From Phytophthora sp. 'mugwort' (lineage: Eukaryota > Oomycota > Peronosporomycetes > Peronosporales > Peronosporaceae), in assembly GCA_033558025.1 (NCBI GenBank), contig JAUCEF010000011.1, positions 1 through 64,000 on the forward strand: a stretch of DNA of 64,000 nt. The letters run 5' to 3'. A program made the position numbers and the translations under genes. The notes beneath the pieces are model-generated. The model was not told where the DNA came from. It saw only the letters and a list, made by a program, of their open reading frames with translations, and ran no database searches. Shown here one piece after another: positions 54,642-64,000 of the stretch. Numbering within the stretch: the stretch's first letter is position 1; every line of letters begins with the position of its first letter.

Positions 54642-56617
54642 TGTTGCTGGGATGGTGGTGCTTTTTGTATTTCAACGGGGCGGGGCTCTGTTCAAGTCCT
54701 CAAATTCGAGAATGAGAGTTTAGCGATGCTCAGGAGCGGGTCCACCAAATTGCTAGAACCAGAAAGTCAAGTTGGAGCTGGTGCAGCAACATGTAAGACA
54801 CACTGCAGCGGTTTAGCACTGCTCCTATCGCGTCATGTATGGTGGGAACTCCATCCTCGTTGAAGCGTTGCGGTCCAATTTAACAAGCGCCTACATGGCG
54901 GTCGGCTGCTAGTCATAGAGGCGAAGGAAATATGGGAACGTGGTTAAACTCCAGGCCCATGTTGAAGTGCGTTAGCTGGTCTTCCAAGATGCAGCACTGT
55001 GGCCCTACAGCAATGTGTGCGAGGCGAGCGCAATGTCGGCGTGTTAATCGGCTTTACCAGCCGCGTTTAAATCCCAAGATACCCTGTCCAAGATGAGTGT
55101 CTACCAGAGCCTGCGTCAGACTCCTACAACGAACTTGGCTCTCAGCCAAAATAAGTGCGTCGTGACACCTTGAAGTAGTCGTGGTCTCGCTGTACATGTA
55201 GTTCTTCAATGATTGGCGAGTGTACGGTGACTGGTGGCGGTAGGCCACATCTAATTGGCCCTGAGTCGGGGTTCAAATCGGCGGTAAGATCAATTTTAAG
55301 TAAATATATATATTAGGTTATGGAGGTTTGCATTCTAGTTGCAAAAGCTGAGAACATTTGGCGCCTGAACTTCACGTCGGCGTGTTGGTACCCCTCTCAC
55401 TACCGACACATCCTTAAAACTCCTGAGTATTTCAGGTCGGCAACTCAAGCGGCATATCGAAGCAGCATGATTTGCCAACAAATAAACTCCTGTGATGAGG
55501 ACAATGCCCCCGTTGAAGCGAAAACCGGGAAATACAAGTACCTCATTCTACTACAAGTAATAAGCTTTGCTGTGATATCCTGACAATCAGTTCAACCTTC
55601 TAGTCAGGCAGTTTTTCTTGAAGGGGGAACTCGTTTGACCCAGCTTGTCTTCGAAAATCGTCGTTGAATTTTAGACATTGCCAAGTAGCAATGACAGAGT
55701 GCGTTGATAAAACACATCATGCGTTGTGCACCTCCCGATCATGAAAACTATCAGGATTGAGAACTTGTCCAAGATGGGCCGACGTAGTGCGCGTTCAACG
55801 CTCCTCGCTGTACCTCAGGCGCTGTGACAGCGGTCTCATTATGAAATGCTGTGTAATATATGTATATTGCTTCAGCCAGACGGGATGGATGCGCACTCAG
55901 ACAGGGCTGTGGTCGATTCGGAGCAGCTCGCAGCTCACAGCTCGTGGTTGAAGTGGTGACGGCGCAAAGTTCAACCGTGCAGGAATGAGCCTGTCCACAA
56001 ATACCCCCTTCCATCCCCCGATAACCTCCACGAGTCGCTTTAGAGTGCTTTTGCGAACACCACGACCGGTTCAACCTCGCTCCCTAGGCCATTTCTCACG
56101 AGTCACGTTTCCTGCTCGCTCCGTCAACAAGCTGCTCGACAAGGTTTGCTAGCAGAGTCAACTCCTTCTTCTAGCTCGCAAGGGCTTTCGTATGATGTCA
56201 CAGTATGTCCTTGATGATGTATACTTCACTGCTGGTATTAATAGGCAAGCCCGATGTGACGAGGTCACAACTTGCATCTGGCAGGTCCACTACCTAAAAT
56301 TTTTGATTATTACCGGTATTGAGAACTTGGTAGTATCGGTCCGAAAAATAATTGGGAATAGGAAACTAACAAAAAAATCAATTGACTACACGGTATCAAC
56401 TCAGTGCCGCGATGGAAACTTTCATCCAATGGGAACGCAGTTTTTTTAACTACAGGCATCTAATTGGCTAAATGGTTGAGGATCAATTCAATGCACTTTG
56501 AATTATAAGGTTTACGGGTATTTTATGAATTTATACAAATATTATTTTGGGTAGAGGGCAGCGTTTCCTCGCTCCTGTTACAGCAAATCTCACAACTAAA
56601 AGAACCAAGTCGTGAAC
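54642..56617. other. Gene-free region
   Basis: No domain recognised in any frame. The upstream side of the JEN1-like gene should be at its left edge. Confidence 0.4.
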
Positions 56618-58083
56618 ATGGTGATTCGTCGCGGCTGCTACAAGAAGGAGGATCTGGAAGGAGCTCTGGATAGGGCGTACGAGGGAGAAACATTCGCAAT
56701 GATTGCACGAAGCTCGTCTGTGCCCCTGCGTACGCTCTTAGAAGTCGAAGGAACTGCAGACAACTGGGGCTATCGTCCAGCACGCCGAGGACCTAAGCCG
56801 GCCTTCTCACCTGAACAAGAAGCGAATGTGGTGGTGTGGGTTTCCGGCATGCAGCGCGCTGGCTTCCCCTTGGGCTCGGCTAGGGTCCACGAGCGCGTCA
56901 ACATGATCTAAGAGCGCCTGCACGGTGCAACCACCCGTGCAGGAACGCCATTCTGGTCGCTGTCCAAGGGCTGGTATCAGCGCTTTCTCTGCCGCCACCC
57001 TGTGCTCGTCCCGAGAGCGGCACAGAAGATAGCCCGTGTGCGTAACACGGTGGAGATCGGCGCTATTCGCAGCCTTTTCCACGCCATCGCAAAGCGCGTG
57101 GTGGAGTTGAAGCTGTCAACAAACCGTGTGTTTAACATGGACGAGACGTCCTTCATTCCCAAGGAACTCCGTGCAAGGTGCTGCTCTGAAGGGTTCTACC
57201 AACGTTTGCACAAGGAAACACGCCCCAACTTCCACATGACTGTGATTGCGGCCATCAACGCGGCAGGAGGAGCAATTCCGCCGCTTATCATCGTGCGGGG
57301 CAAGCGCATCAAAAATAAGGAAAACTGTTATTTCTATTGAGGATGCGCGCGTGATTGGCGCTCCAAAAGGATTCAGCAACGGGTTTGTCTTCCGGCTGTG
57401 GCTCGCAATGTTTGCTGACCAAATGGCAAAGCTCAACGAGGCCTTACCAATTGTCTTGGTCCTGGATAACAACTCCACCAACCTCGACCTCGGAACGTGC
57501 GTTGTTTCGGTTCAATGTGGTATCTTCCTGTTTATACGGATTATTGTGGTATCGATTTTTAGGGGGTATAATGTAAAAGCGTCTATTGGTGTTGCTCATG
57601 ACTTGGGGGGGGGGGGGGGGGTGCTGCTTGCGCTGCCGCCACACACAACGCACATGTATCAGCCCCTGGACATCGCAGTGTTCAAGCCTTTCAAGGGTGT
57701 CGTGAAGGATGCGCTGCACGCGAAGCTGCTCGGCACGGCGGATACAGTTATGTCGAAGAAGGACGCAATTCATATTGCCTGCTCGGTATATCAGTCGGTC
57801 ATCATGGCTCGCCCTGACAACGCGATCAGTGGGTTTAGATACACAGGGCTGTTTCCACCCTCGTTCGCCAAGATGGCGAACCGCTACAGTGTCTACTCCA
57901 ACGGTGGTGCCGTGGGGGATGTCGGCACAGAAGCGTAGTTGAAGCGTCGGAGGGCGGTTGCCCAGCAGGAAGCGCGGGTCGAGTTTCTGACCTTACCAGC
58001 AGCTCCTGGGGAGCCGTCTAAAAAGGCTCGGCTGACGGTGGACATCGCAGGTGTATTGGTGAGCAACGGGGTCACTGTGTAGA
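56618..58083 (+). pseudogene. pogo-like DDE transposase, interrupted
   Basis: From ATG 56,618 a helix-turn-helix head (VIRRGCYKKEDLEGALDRAY, RRGPKPAFSPEQE) is followed by in-frame TAA at 56,909-56,911. The same frame continues with RVFNMDETSFIPKEL (first Asp) and RPNFHMTVIAAINAAGGAIP. A shift near 57,330 leads to PIVLVLDNNSTNLDL (second Asp). A foreign stretch of about 110 bases ending in G17 then splits the protein before LLALPPHTTHMYQPLDIAVF. The rest runs to the stop near 57,940. A Tc1/mariner-superfamily pogo/Tigger relative, inactive. Confidence 0.8.
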
Positions 58084-58539
58084 GCTAGATTACACTGTTT
58101 TCTCAGCTTGAATCCAAGCTATGCACTAAAATGATCACTCAAGTTGGTCATAGATATGTTCGTGGGTATGGCGTTGTAACGGTGTCTATAGTGGTCAGAT
58201 TAGTACAGGGCTCAGTGATAGGCTCTCATATTCACTTTGGCACCAGCCTCCGCATCGTCCGAGCAACTGAAAAGGTATTGATGTGCTGCATGTCTTCGCT
58301 TTTGGCTACATCTAATATCGCGCAGTCAATTGAGTTCTTTAGTTAACGTATTTTCCGAATAAAAGACTCATTCCTATGCGAAATCCGCACCCGCTTTAGT
58401 GACACATTCTACCAATCGAGTCATACCCACTATAGACTAGTGCCCATGCTGACTGCTACAGGTGAGAGCACCCTGCTTAGTAGTAGAAGGAGCGTGTCGC
58501 ACAAGTGAATATCGAGAATGTCCAACCATCGGAACACGA
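58084..58539. other. Gene-free spacer
   Basis: Nothing recognised. Confidence 0.4.
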
Positions 58540-58636
58540 GGCACTTGCATGCACTGCTGAATGCGAAGACGAATGTCGGACGAACGCGATGGACAGCGTG
58601 CTGCGACCAATCGATGTCGGGGTTAACAGATGCGAA

Positions 58637-59242
58637 TCATGACATTCTAAGCAGTACATCGCGGCCCTCGGGGATATCCATGAGGAATGCTCCTGTCGTA
58701 AGAGTCAAGGCCAGGAAGATTGATCGTGATGGTAACGACACGTCGAAAAACTGTAATGGACGTATCGTCACCGACTTGGAGTTGCAGGGGAATAGGAAAT
58801 CGCGAACGTCCAGCTGAAGTCGCGAGGCGAATTGTGACGACACTGCATTGAAAGAAGCTCCACAATCAATGAAAATGGAGCAGACCATGTTGCCGATGGA
58901 GCCTGACTGTCCAAAAACAATAAACACCATGTCGTTTTGCGAGGCAGTCGAGAATTACCCATCGTATAGTTGAGCGCATGCAGGTTGCGACGGCGGGGCT
59001 AAGAAAATGATTGGCTGACTCACTTGAAGGTGTATGCTTATCACCAACATGGAGTTGCTCAGCGGGGCACTAGCCCGCCGAGCTATTTGGCCTTTTACCG
59101 CACGCGGATTGCCCTTGTCCGGGCAATCCGGTGCGATGCGGCCCTTCCGGCCACAAATGTGGCAAGTGGCATTCACGATGAACTCGGAATCGTGGCGTCT
59201 AGGCGGCTTTGACATTCTTGGATCGTCAGATGATGGGGTCAT
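58637..59242 (-). pseudogene. gypsy gag zinc knuckle and aspartic protease fragments
   Basis: The frame 58,955-59,242 contains CHICGRKGRIAPDC, a CCHC-like knuckle with Arg where His is expected. The frame 58,637-58,930 contains CSIFIDCGASFNAVSSQFAS, the active-site loop of retroviral-type proteases (DCGAS in place of DTGAS or DSGAS), followed by VFIVFGQ-type strands. The two are in different frames and no reverse transcriptase follows. Confidence 0.65.
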
Positions 59243-59999
59243 TTTTCTGCTGTAACCTCGAGATCATGTCGTGCCCACTGCTGGTTTGCGCGCATCCTTG
59301 AAGCGCTGAGCATGTTGTCTGTTGCAGCATGGTCGCCACATTCTGACACAGTCTGAGAGATGCGTGCTCGTATCTGACAGATTCTTTTGGTAGAAACAAC
59401 GTCGGACCATCTCAGGAAACTCCAAAGAGGATTGGGAGAGGCTAAGCAAACTTAGCTGTATACTCCTGTTGAATACCCGTTGCCCTCAGACATAGAGATG
59501 TGACAGCAACTTAAACTCAAAGTCGCTGTCGCAGAAGCGGACCAGTTGGTGCTTGAACACGTACCATGTACGTGGGTTACCACCGAGTGTTTGCTTGAAT
59601 TCCCCGTTCCAAGACATCACGTTTGTACCCAAGTAGGGAAGTCCGAAAAGCGAGAATCATTGCTGTCGCGTTCAGCAGCGTTGCTGTTGAAGTGCTCTTC
59701 GATCTGGAAGAGCCAGAGCTCTAAGTCTTCCCTTGCCGTCCGTTGTACTTGGCTGGCTCGTCTTTGCTCCTTTGTCTACTTGCCCTTGCTTGTTTCTGAA
59801 ACAATTCATTCTGCAAACGCGCTTGGTGTTCCAAGAGAGCCTGGAATTGTTGCTGCTGTTGCTGTATAGCTTGTTGCTACACCGCCATCATCTGCATCAT
59901 CTTCATCAGGATCGTCTGCTCAGAGACTGGGTTTTGAGCCGTAGAAGAACCCACTGGAACTCCTCCAGCCGCGGCATGTTAGCCCCTACAGGAGCTGAG

Positions 60000-60062
60000 G
60001 CGAAATTTTCCCAAAATCGGGACCTGTCCTGGCCATATTCCCAAAACCGGGACCCTTCCCAA
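60000..60062. repeat. Short repeats of CCCAAAACCGGGACC
   Basis: Three near-copies of the 15-mer occur just inside the putative primer-binding site. Confidence 0.7.
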
Positions 60063-60080
60063 AACCGGGACCAGGCGCCA
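60063..60080 (-). other. Putative tRNA primer-binding site
   Basis: On the minus strand TGGCGCCTGGTCCCGGTT lies 7 bases inside the TACAACA end of the LTR. TGGCGCC starts are common for gypsy primer-binding sites. Confidence 0.5.
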
Positions 60081-60087
60081 GCAAAAA

Positions 60088-60259
60088 TGTTGTACGCGCA
60101 CATTCGAGCGGTATGGGGTTTTTAAAAGTTGTCTGGAGAACGGCGGGAGAGGTTGTATCGAAGGCTAGCGTAGTGTGTGAGTGAGCTGCTCAGAAGTACT
60201 CGAGTACCACATCATTCAGACATTTCAACCAACAACAGCGCGAAACGGAACCTGTTACA
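60088..60259 (-). repeat. Putative short LTR, 172 bp
   Basis: Minus-strand sequence starts TGTAACAGG and ends TACAACA, with TG...CA borders usual for LTRs. Only one copy is in the window. Confidence 0.5.
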
Positions 60260-60263
60260 ATGG

Positions 60264-60800
60264 TCATCAGTCACCACGCTCAAATCAATCTTGTGGCGAA
60301 GTACGGGACGGCTGAACTAAAAGTAGGCCAGAAATTTGCGGCCGGCGAGGCTGTGATAGAGTTCATGAAGGACTTCGCTTTTAACGCGAAACAAAAAGGC
60401 GAGGTTGCTGTTGGTAACGCAACGTAGTATGCAGTATGTATGTGTATACACCGAGACTCGTGCATATGGATGGTGCGAGCCGTTCGGAGACTGACCAAGG
60501 GCGCCATAGCCGGGAACTCGAAGAACGTCACTGATAGCAGCGCGAGCTATGTGGTCACTACGTTGCGCAAGCAACACCGACTTCTGTTCGTCTATTGCCA
60601 TTACCTCAGGCTCCGGGGAGCTTACTATGAAACGCCCACCCTCAAGCCCTGGCAACGGGACCCGCCTACAGTAGGCAATAGTATTGCCTACCCAGTTTTG
60701 CCGAAATACCCATACCAGTACAACCTCACCGGGGGAAGGTCTATTCGTCGCCTTCAAAGTAATTGGAGGCGACGTGAGACAGAGACCAGCGCCCGCTAGA
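60264..60800 (+). pseudogene. Possible MULE-type N-terminal DNA-binding fragment
   Basis: ATG 60,264 (MVISHHAQINLVAKYG) runs to a TAG at 60,426. The same frame continues with CIHRDSCIWMVRAVRRLTKG and NVTDSSASYVVTTLRKQHR, loosely like the plant-type Mutator DNA-binding domain with spaced Cys and WxVRA. Weak, with one stop. Confidence 0.35.
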
Positions 60801-61896
60801 ACACGGAAGAGGAGCTAAAAAATAATTGACAAGACTAAACCTGCTCTAGGTCCGGGTCCGTCATGAAATCGTAGATGTTGTCATTTCTAGATTTGGGGGG
60901 GGGTGAACAATCTAAATAGCCGGAGAGCCCAACCATCGCTTATTGGCGGATCGGTGTAGATAATTGCAGCTGGACTGCTCGTTATTTCAACCAAACAACT
61001 GTTTATTTAGCAATAGCATTAAACAAATAGCATATGTGTTGCTCGATGGTGTAGAAGTAGCATTAGTTTGCTTAACTAGTACAGCGTGCACCGAAAGTAT
61101 AGCCGCACGTGAAAGTTGGCTTTCTCGAGTCGACGCTTGAGCTTTCCCCGCTAACTAAGCGCCCAAGAGGCGTCGTGAATCAATAGAAATGAAAAGCAAA
61201 ACAGAATAAAAAAAGCTAATGTCGTTCGAGAGCAGTTGGCAAAAAACACGAAATCGTGATTTGGGTCGCGTCAAAATTATAGCCGCATTGCGGTGTATAT
61301 ATTATTGCTGGTAATAAAGAGGAATCTGAACAGCTTTTTGAACGACGCTTTGGAGACATACAGTAATTGGGGATATCGCGGCACATGGATATTTTACAGA
61401 TCTTTCTATTTGACCGAATTGTTCCGAAATTTAGACCGGATCCGCAGCCGACCCGATAAAAGCTCTACCGAGATTTTCCGCTCTGCAAGGTGAAGATGAG
61501 CGAAAAGGTACATAACTTCCAGCGCAACGAAGCCCCCCCTGTTTTTTCACAGAAAGCGTCATGACTGCGGTACACGGAAACGTTGCAGCAAGAGGTGTTA
61601 TTTCTCCCTGTCCGCCAAGCTGGCAAGGGGAAGAAACGTAAAACAAAGACTGTAGCATTGCTTACACAATGTAGGAGCAGCCGGACCTGCAGTCATCGCC
61701 GAAGCCACGCTAGAAAACAAAAATAACGACAAGTAGCAGAAAATCACACGCTGCGGGGCCACTTCCCAGAGTTTGACACTGAGAAAACCTCGTACTTGTT
61801 GTCTTTTGGCCTTTCAGGCTGCAAAGCTGTACCATGTCCTTGTATAGAAAAATGTAGTCGATAGGAGTCCATTCATCCAGTCCGATTGTCTCATGT
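60801..61896. other. Gene-free region
   Basis: No recognisable coding. It contains a G10 run at about 60,894-60,903. Confidence 0.4.
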
Positions 61897-64000
61897 CTAT
61901 CGTCGTTTCCGTAGCTCTTGATGCTCTCGCAGTCTCTCGGCCATGATTCGTGCGTTCTGCATGAAGAGGACTCCGTGTACTGCTTCCTTCCGACTTCCTG
62001 GCGCTTCAGTAGCTCTCGCCATGAATTCGTTTAAACTCGCGGGTGGAGCGGAACTGTCGAGTCTCCTCGCGTTCTCGATGAATGCTGTACTTGTCAGAGC
62101 GTCACTGGAATGTTTCCTCGCTGCTGCCATAAATTTCTGCTCCACAGCACCAAATAAGCCGCCAGTATTGAGTAAACGTTCCTGAGCTGCGAACTGACGG
62201 TCAGCATCTCGTTGCTTGGCTCGTACTCGAAGCCATACTCTTAGTAGAATGGCTGTTGCAGTCGTGAGTCCAATGCTGAGCCAGCCAAAGTAAATGATAT
62301 TCAGCGACCGAGTGCTGCTTTGTCCAGTGTAATAGTGGAGACGGTGAATGGCGCCCAGCGACGCCCAGCACGACGCCGCGTAGATGCTGCACTTGATGTA
62401 CTTGATGTACCAAAGGGAGCAGCTGTGCATCACTAGAGCGACGACCAAGAGCACGGCATTTCCGATAGTACCGAGAATTGCGAGTACTATGGGGTCACAA
62501 GGAAAGAAAGCTTGTGCAGTAGATGCTGCAGCCTTGACCAACTGGACGACGAGGATTAATACGGGAGCATACTTGATATCCAACGTCTCGCGTTGGAACA
62601 GCACTTGGCTCATCCCATGCGCTAACAAACCGATCGGCACGAAGAAAGTGACGCCCCAAAACCCGAGAAGCGCGTACCATCGGTGTGCTGTCGTCCAGCA
62701 TTTGATGTTTTGATGAGCAATTAAAAACGGAGCCGAACGGGGGTCCTTCTGACACTTGTCGTAGCTTGAGCCGTGCTCTTCAGAGCAGTCAGCACACGCG
62801 AGATAGGAGAAAAAGACAGAGATCGTGCTCATATAGAGGAATCCGTGCACGAGCGCAGGTAGATCCTTAGTTAATACTCGATGCAGAAGGGCACTTGTTT
62901 CCTGAAATTTGTTGGCACATTTCAGTAATATGAACCATGATAATAAAAAGAGTAGAACTCCAAGTGCCTCCAATTCGGAGGCTGACAAGACTCCAAACTT
63001 TGTAATACCTTGGTTTCCGAGCCACTGGACGATAGCTGGTAAGTCATCGGATGAATCCCATTCAACAGCTGAATCAAACGCCAGCGAGTTGAGCTGAACA
63101 AGTTCGACACCAATAGCAGTCAAGGCTAGAACATTCTGGTAGTAACGGGACACTGGTCGAAGGCGCAGTCGAGTCTGTTCTAACAGTACGAAGCGATCTA
63201 GTCACACAAGAAGAATGAGTAGTAGTAAATAACACACCAAGAATCTAGAATCAAACTGGTACGAACGTACTTTGAGCAATCAACACAATAGACACAACAG
63301 ATAGTAGAAAGATCCCAATACCGTAACTGTACACGATCTGTGTCATGATGGTATTGCGCTTTGAAGCTGAGACTGTATCCTCCGTCCCATCGTCAATAAA
63401 AACTAAAGCCGGTAACCAAAGCGCGATCGCGACGCTAAGGAAGGCTCCAATAAGAGCGTACTGTCGCTCTTGCCACAGTAGCAGTCCCAATCTACCACTT
63501 GTCGGCATCCAAACTCGTACAAGTTCTCCAAGTCCTTTCTTGGCGTGATACAAATGATAATAGTCGTCTCGCACGTGGGGATCGTCAAATGCACGAGCCA
63601 TAATCGGATCCTCCAGATCCAAACGAAGCTCTTCATGGCGCCAAAAGGCAAGCAGCAAAACCAATCGCGCTCCGATTACGACGACCCCGTGACGAATTCG
63701 GTTAAGAACATCGTTTTGCAGGTTATTGTAGCGATATGGAGCTGAGCGACTTGATTCCGTCTTGAAACTGGATAACCTTGCGATACTTGTAGTGTGTCGC
63801 CTCCGCTTATGAGCCTCCAGCTTTCGACGGAGGAGAATCATTGCAGCATCGTCGGAGAAAGGGTCAGGACTGGAAATTCCATCACAAACCTTCAGTGTGG
63901 ACTGCGAAATCCCAACTTTTGGCGAAGCTGTCGTAGTCCATGGTCCAGTTGCTGCTGCTACAGACTGTGCAGACTCTTGATGCGCGGTCTGGTCAGCATG
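61897..64000 (-). CDS. Polytopic membrane protein, partial (runs off the right edge)
   Basis: One gene with an intron at 63,270-63,198 (GTACGT...GACTAG). Joining exon 64,000-63,271 to exon 63,197-61,897 keeps one frame, reading ...VLIAQN then RFVLLEQTRLRLRPVSRYYQ. The frame is open to the window edge, so the start lies outside; an ATG at 63,841 is internal. About nine hydrophobic segments are visible, for example GARLVLLLAFW, LIGAFLSVAIALWLPALVFI, LEALGVLLFLLSWFILL and AILGTIGNAVLLVVALVM. A cysteine-rich loop (CADCSEEHGSSYDKC) separates two of them, and the C-terminal cytosolic tail is basic. Family and function not recognised; an oomycete-specific membrane protein is likely. Confidence 0.75.

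Larger units (their letters stand above)
58540..60259 (-). mobile_element. 5' part of a Ty3/gypsy retrotransposon, truncated
   Basis: On the minus strand the order is short LTR, primer-binding site, gag region, zinc knuckle and aspartic protease. The sequence then ends before any reverse transcriptase. LTR and gag-pol order fit a 5' fragment left after deletion. Confidence 0.65.

Noticed and set aside
60317..60757. 146-residue minus-strand ORF
   Set aside because: No domain, and the opposite strand better resembles a transposase fragment.

Overview
The window is one chromosome end of an oomycete, most likely Phytophthora or a close relative. It opens with about 780 bases of CCCTAAA telomere repeat. 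Further support comes from a Crinkler-type (LFLAK) N-terminal domain, short spliceosomal introns and oomycete-like sugar and carboxylate transporters. It is repeat-rich subtelomere with few intact host genes and no rRNA or CRISPR.

Layout. 1-3.6 kb: telomere, subtelomeric direct repeats, and a Penelope-like reverse transcriptase ORF with telomeric repeats on both sides whose stop codon lies in the telomeric repeat. 3.6-9.9 kb: non-coding repeats, including a 62-nt inverted-repeat unit and a perfect 66-bp palindrome. 10-13.3 kb: an intact sugar transporter gene and a 512-residue protein with a myristoylation-type N-terminus and a C-terminus like the basic adaptor of algal giant viruses. 13.3-24.2 kb: decayed elements (a coiled-coil ORF ending in interstitial telomere repeat, hAT, Ty1/copia, PIF/Harbinger). 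24.9-26.5 kb: a second sugar transporter, an inverted paralogue of the first. 27.7-31.8 kb: a broken SET-domain gene and a MULE transposase.

The centrepiece is a Maverick/Polinton at 33,215-51,121 (17,907 bp). It has AG...CT ends, imperfect terminal inverted repeats of nearly 200 bp, and a 6-bp target duplication CATGTA on both sides. It encodes protein-primed DNA polymerase B, a chromodomain integrase, an A32/FtsK-like packaging ATPase, an adenain-like protease, major and minor capsid proteins, a protein-VI-like protein and a fibre with an S74-type chaperone domain, plus small proteins. Many genes carry single-base frameshifts or TAG stops, so this copy looks like a decayed endogenous virus. 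Most of its genes have a TATAG[A/G/C] box a few bases before the ATG. Inside the right inverted repeat lies a two-exon gene joining a Crinkler N-terminal domain to a two-helix membrane tail. It lacks that box and has a host-type intron, so it looks like captured cargo. The right end of the element, with host flank, is tandemly duplicated, and an inverted 224-bp piece of the polymerase gene sits at the joint.

53-64 kb: a frameshifted JEN1-like carboxylate transporter downstream of which the Maverick landed, a pogo-like transposase, the 5' part of a Ty3/gypsy element with a short LTR, and a polytopic membrane protein gene with one intron running off the right edge.

Working logic: the telomere-proximal part appears to have grown by element addition at chromosome ends. 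The inner part records DNA-transposon and Maverick insertions between transporter genes. The many indels could be true decay or residual assembly error. Long intact ORFs in the same window (523, 525, 512 and 288 residues) argue that at least much of it is real.
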